Source: Stramenopiles sp. TOSAG23-3 (taxonomy: Eukaryota; Sar). From it: DNA of 17,961 nucleotides. Where the stretch lies: NCBI GenBank assembly GCA_900128585.1, contig LT642436.1, forward strand, positions 1 through 17,961, read 5' to 3'. The notes under the pieces are model-generated. The model searched no databases. It saw only the letters and a program-made list of their open reading frames with translations, and was not told where the DNA came from. Positions 15,688 through 17,961 of this stretch are shown here, in pieces. Numbering within the stretch: position 1 is the stretch's first letter; each line of letters starts with the position of its first letter. The translations under genes and the position numbers were made by a program.

Positions 15688-16971
15688 ATGTCCAAAGTAA
15701 CGTTCGACGCCGGTGGCACGGCAACCGTGCGCCTCCACAAGCGCGAGCGCGGCTCTTACTTCGGTCACCCTGGCATCTGCACCGTGACTTTTTGCCATGG
15801 CGATCCGAAGACCACCCACGCCGCCCTCAAAACTAAGTTTCTGGAGGTGCTCCGTTCCAACCCCTGGATCGGCGGGCGCTTTGACAAAAATAAAGACCTC
15901 GTCTTCAAGAACACCGACATCTCGGACACAGACGTGAACGAGATTTTAGTCCCAGTCCGCAAGAACGCCGCGGTCAACCGTGCTCAGCCGTACCCCGCAC
16001 TCGTTTCTGCTGTCGCTAAGGACGCGAGCATGTCCGTGGTGCAGGGGAACAAGCTGCTAAAGTCCGCAGGTTGCATTACCAAGTGCGTCGTGGTCGAGCC
16101 CGAGCAGCCCGGGGGTGAGTTCGTGATCGTGTTCTCGATGTCTCACGCCGCCGCGGATGGACATGATTACTACCGCATTCTCAACATGGTATGCGGAACT
16201 GATCCCGTAGAGGCCATGAACCCGAAGCGAGTCGAAGAGTACGAAACACGAGAGCCTGAGTGGACTGGCAAGAAGGATTTCAAGTTTCTCTCCGGCGGGG
16301 GTCTGATGAAGGGCATGCTCACCGGGATGTGTTGCGGTCCAAAGGCCCAGTGGTGTTGCTATACGGTGGACGATGCCAAGGTCGCTGCCGCAAAGGAGAA
16401 AAGCGTGGCCGGGGCCGCGAAGATCGGAGCGAAGGGCGTCGAATACGTCTCCACGAACGATGTGCTGACGTCCCACTTTTGCCGCGCGACTGCGGCCCGC
16501 GTGTGCATGATGGTAATCAACTTTCGGGGCAAGATTCCCGGGCTCCCGCTCACCGAAGCAAACTCCGGGTGCTACGAGGGGTGCCTTCTCCTGGACCCTG
16601 AGAACTACGCCGACCCCGCCTTCGTTCGAATGTCGCTGAACGCTGGTCTGCCGTACACCAGGCAAATGCCCTCGCCGAAGCTTCCCGGCTGCTGTGGCAG
16701 CTGCCCAATGGCGTTTATCACGAGCTGGGCGAACGGCGCCGTGGGAGGGGGCCGGTTCGACGCATGCAACGTCGAGGGTGTGGAGAAGCAGAATTTGCAT
16801 CTCCCGTGTATGGATATGCCGGACATGATGGACGTCGCTATAGTGTTCAAGCCGACGCCGGACAAGTACGGTGTGATCTACTTGGCGAAGCGGGCCAAAC
16901 CCGACGTCCTCTTCGGGGAGGGCACGGTTCTCGGGGAGCCCCTGGGCGGCATGCTGTTCCCTTTGCTCTGA
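15688..16971 (+). CDS. HxxxD-motif acyltransferase-like protein (CoA-dependent acyltransferase superfamily)
   Basis: The 427-residue product carries the catalytic signature SHAAADGHDYYRIL (H153 and D157 of HxxxD) about a third of the way in, preceded by NPWIGGRF (58-65), the place where BAHD and condensation-type proteins have their substrate-channel lid. Near residue 345 SWANGAVGGGRFDACNVEG occupies the position of the BAHD SW...DFGWG element, in degenerate form. Members of this superfamily move acyl groups from CoA or carrier proteins to alcohols or amines; the substrate here is unknown. The gene is very GC-rich: bases 16561-16620 contain 40 G+C by my count against 19 in 13441-13500 of the methyltransferase gene, with most third positions C or G. 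This suggests strong expression bias or a foreign origin. The frame extends to GTG 15673, but the ATG at 15688 is the likely start. Confidence 0.82.
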   Translation: MSKVTFDAGGTATVRLHKRERGSYFGHPGICTVTFCHGDPKTTHAALKTKFLEVLRSNPWIGGRFDKNKDLVFKNTDISDTDVNEILVPVRKNAAVNRAQPYPALVSAVAKDASMSVVQGNKLLKSAGCITKCVVVEPEQPGGEFVIVFSMSHAAADGHDYYRILNMVCGTDPVEAMNPKRVEEYETREPEWTGKKDFKFLSGGGLMKGMLTGMCCGPKAQWCCYTVDDAKVAAAKEKSVAGAAKIGAKGVEYVSTNDVLTSHFCRATAARVCMMVINFRGKIPGLPLTEANSGCYEGCLLLDPENYADPAFVRMSLNAGLPYTRQMPSPKLPGCCGSCPMAFITSWANGAVGGGRFDACNVEGVEKQNLHLPCMDMPDMMDVAIVFKPTPDKYGVIYLAKRAKPDVLFGEGTVLGEPLGGMLFPLL

Positions 16972-17200
16972 AGAAAAGGTTCTGGTTGACGAGAAGACCC
17001 TTACTGCAATTTTCATTCTGTATTTTTAAAATTCGGTTCGTTCTTGGTTCTCGAAAATGTATAATAGAACCCTATAATTATAGACTACGTAATCCAAGTG
17101 ATAAATGTCGCATTTTAAAATTATTTTGGAAATCTACCCAATGATATGCCTATGTAATAAATATCCCTAGTATTATTATTTGGAAGAAGTACAAAGTGTA

Positions 17201-17259
17201 ATCACAATAATAAAAAATGATCATGCTGTGTCGTCGTCATCACAATAATAAAAAATGAT
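17201..17259. repeat. 21-base direct repeat
   Basis: ATCACAATAATAAAAAATGAT occurs exactly at 17201-17221 and again at 17239-17259, 17 bases apart (spacer CATGCTGTGTCGTCGTC). The pair is enclosed by the 9-base inverted repeat TATCCCTAG (17162-17170) and CTAGGGATA (17288-17296). No open frame lies inside. Confidence 0.8.
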
Positions 17260-17900
17260 GAATTTAATGTTTACGTAATCCTCCTTTCTAGGGATAATAA
17301 TATTGGATTCTTTCATCATTCTTTTCTTTCTTCTTCTTTTTTTAATTTTTTTCTTCTTTTTTCCGTTATTATTTCGATTTATTTCATACTAGACTAAATA
17401 AAAAATTGGTTCGTGGTATTTTTTTAAATTATATCGGTGAGTATGAGTATGGTACGGTACGATCGAAACGTTTCAAATCATACATAATATTCCAATAATA
17501 CTAGGTACCAGGAGGTATCCTCGTACTGGTTTCTATTAAAATAGACTAGGAACCTGTAGAAACAATTAGAAAAAGAATTGTTTTTTTTTTTAAACTTGAG
17601 TGAAAACCATTATATAGGCAACATGTACTTGTATTATCTCTTAGAGATAAAGGAAAGCAACATCAAACACTTGTTTTTCTTCTAATAATTCTAGTGTAGA
17701 GTACTTTACAAGTACGTAAATAAGCATATATTAGATAGGAAAATATGTTCGGACAACACAAATTCAAAATAATAACAGGTAATAGCAGGAAAAATAAGAA
17801 GAAAAACAAAATATTTTTTTTTCTTTTTCCGACTGTCCGATTCGTATTATAATAATTTGACTTCCTTCTTCTCCTCCCTTGGTCACTTGGTATTAATAAC

Positions 17901-17922
17901 GTACCGGTAACCAGGTACGGTA
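17901..17922. repeat. GGTACC-type palindromic element
   Basis: GTACCGGTAACCAGGTACGGTAC is an imperfect palindrome of the same composition as the 2254-2323 cluster, again next to TATTAATAA and ACTAATACTACT sequence. It is one of at least six such elements in the spacers of this window. Confidence 0.65.
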
Positions 17923-17961
17923 CTAATACTACTACTTCTCAATATCCTAAAAAAAAAAAAA

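Larger units (their letters stand above)
16972..17961. other. AT-rich right flank with short repeats
   Basis: After the acyltransferase stop I see no gene. The region holds a 21-base direct repeat, a 9-base inverted repeat, further GGTACC-type elements (17450-17465, 17511-17520, 17901-17922) and T-rich tracts near 17330-17360. It ends in a run of 13 A, which could simply be a low-complexity boundary. Confidence 0.5.

Noticed and set aside
16057-17016. A 319-codon open frame antisense to the acyltransferase gene
   Set aside because: The strong C/G third-position bias of the sense gene removes stop codons on the opposite strand. The antisense translation has no recognisable motif, while the sense frame has HxxxD.

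Overview
This 18 kb window looks like nuclear DNA from a small unicellular eukaryote, most likely an alga or related protist. Protein genes of moderate G+C alternate strand without operons and lie in very AT-rich, low-complexity spacers full of TAATAATA, T-rich tracts and GGTACC palindromes. Several proteins are eukaryotic families (AARSD1, neurochondrin, cytochrome b561, SLC35/EamA carrier), and starts often sit in a CA-ATG or ACC-ATG context. Most genes appear intronless. A 49-base GT-AG intron that joins two reading frames shows that small introns probably occur. The HxxxD acyltransferase at the right end is reminiscent of proteins I associate with stramenopiles and haptophytes, but the lineage cannot be fixed from sequence alone. 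No rRNA, tRNA, transposase, CRISPR or virus-like module was seen.

Left part (1-5400): a three-copy 40-base repeat, an AARSD1-type alanyl-tRNA editing protein with a ten-lysine insert (minus), an EamA/SLC35G-like carrier (minus), a 1 kb AT-rich divergent spacer, and a CYB561D2-like cytochrome b561 (plus).

Middle (5400-10830): a secreted cysteine-containing protein of unknown function (minus); a poorly resolved, probably spliced block on the minus strand (6827-7631) holding at least one 49-base intron and a small membrane protein whose frame stays coding-like past its TGA; a DUF3605/GIG1-like protein (plus); and a neurochondrin homologue (minus), converging with the previous gene across about 100 bases.

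Right part (10830-17961): a two-frame minus-strand locus with an ankyrin-like segment and a membrane segment, a homocysteine S-methyltransferase (plus), a zinc-knuckle plus tRNA-binding-domain protein (minus), and a strikingly GC-rich HxxxD acyltransferase (plus). The genes do not form one pathway. Two separate genes (AARSD1-like and the tRNA-binding-domain protein) deal with tRNA, and two are membrane redox or transport proteins. Several longest open frames begin at TTG or GTG; the ATG starts given here are more likely in a eukaryote.
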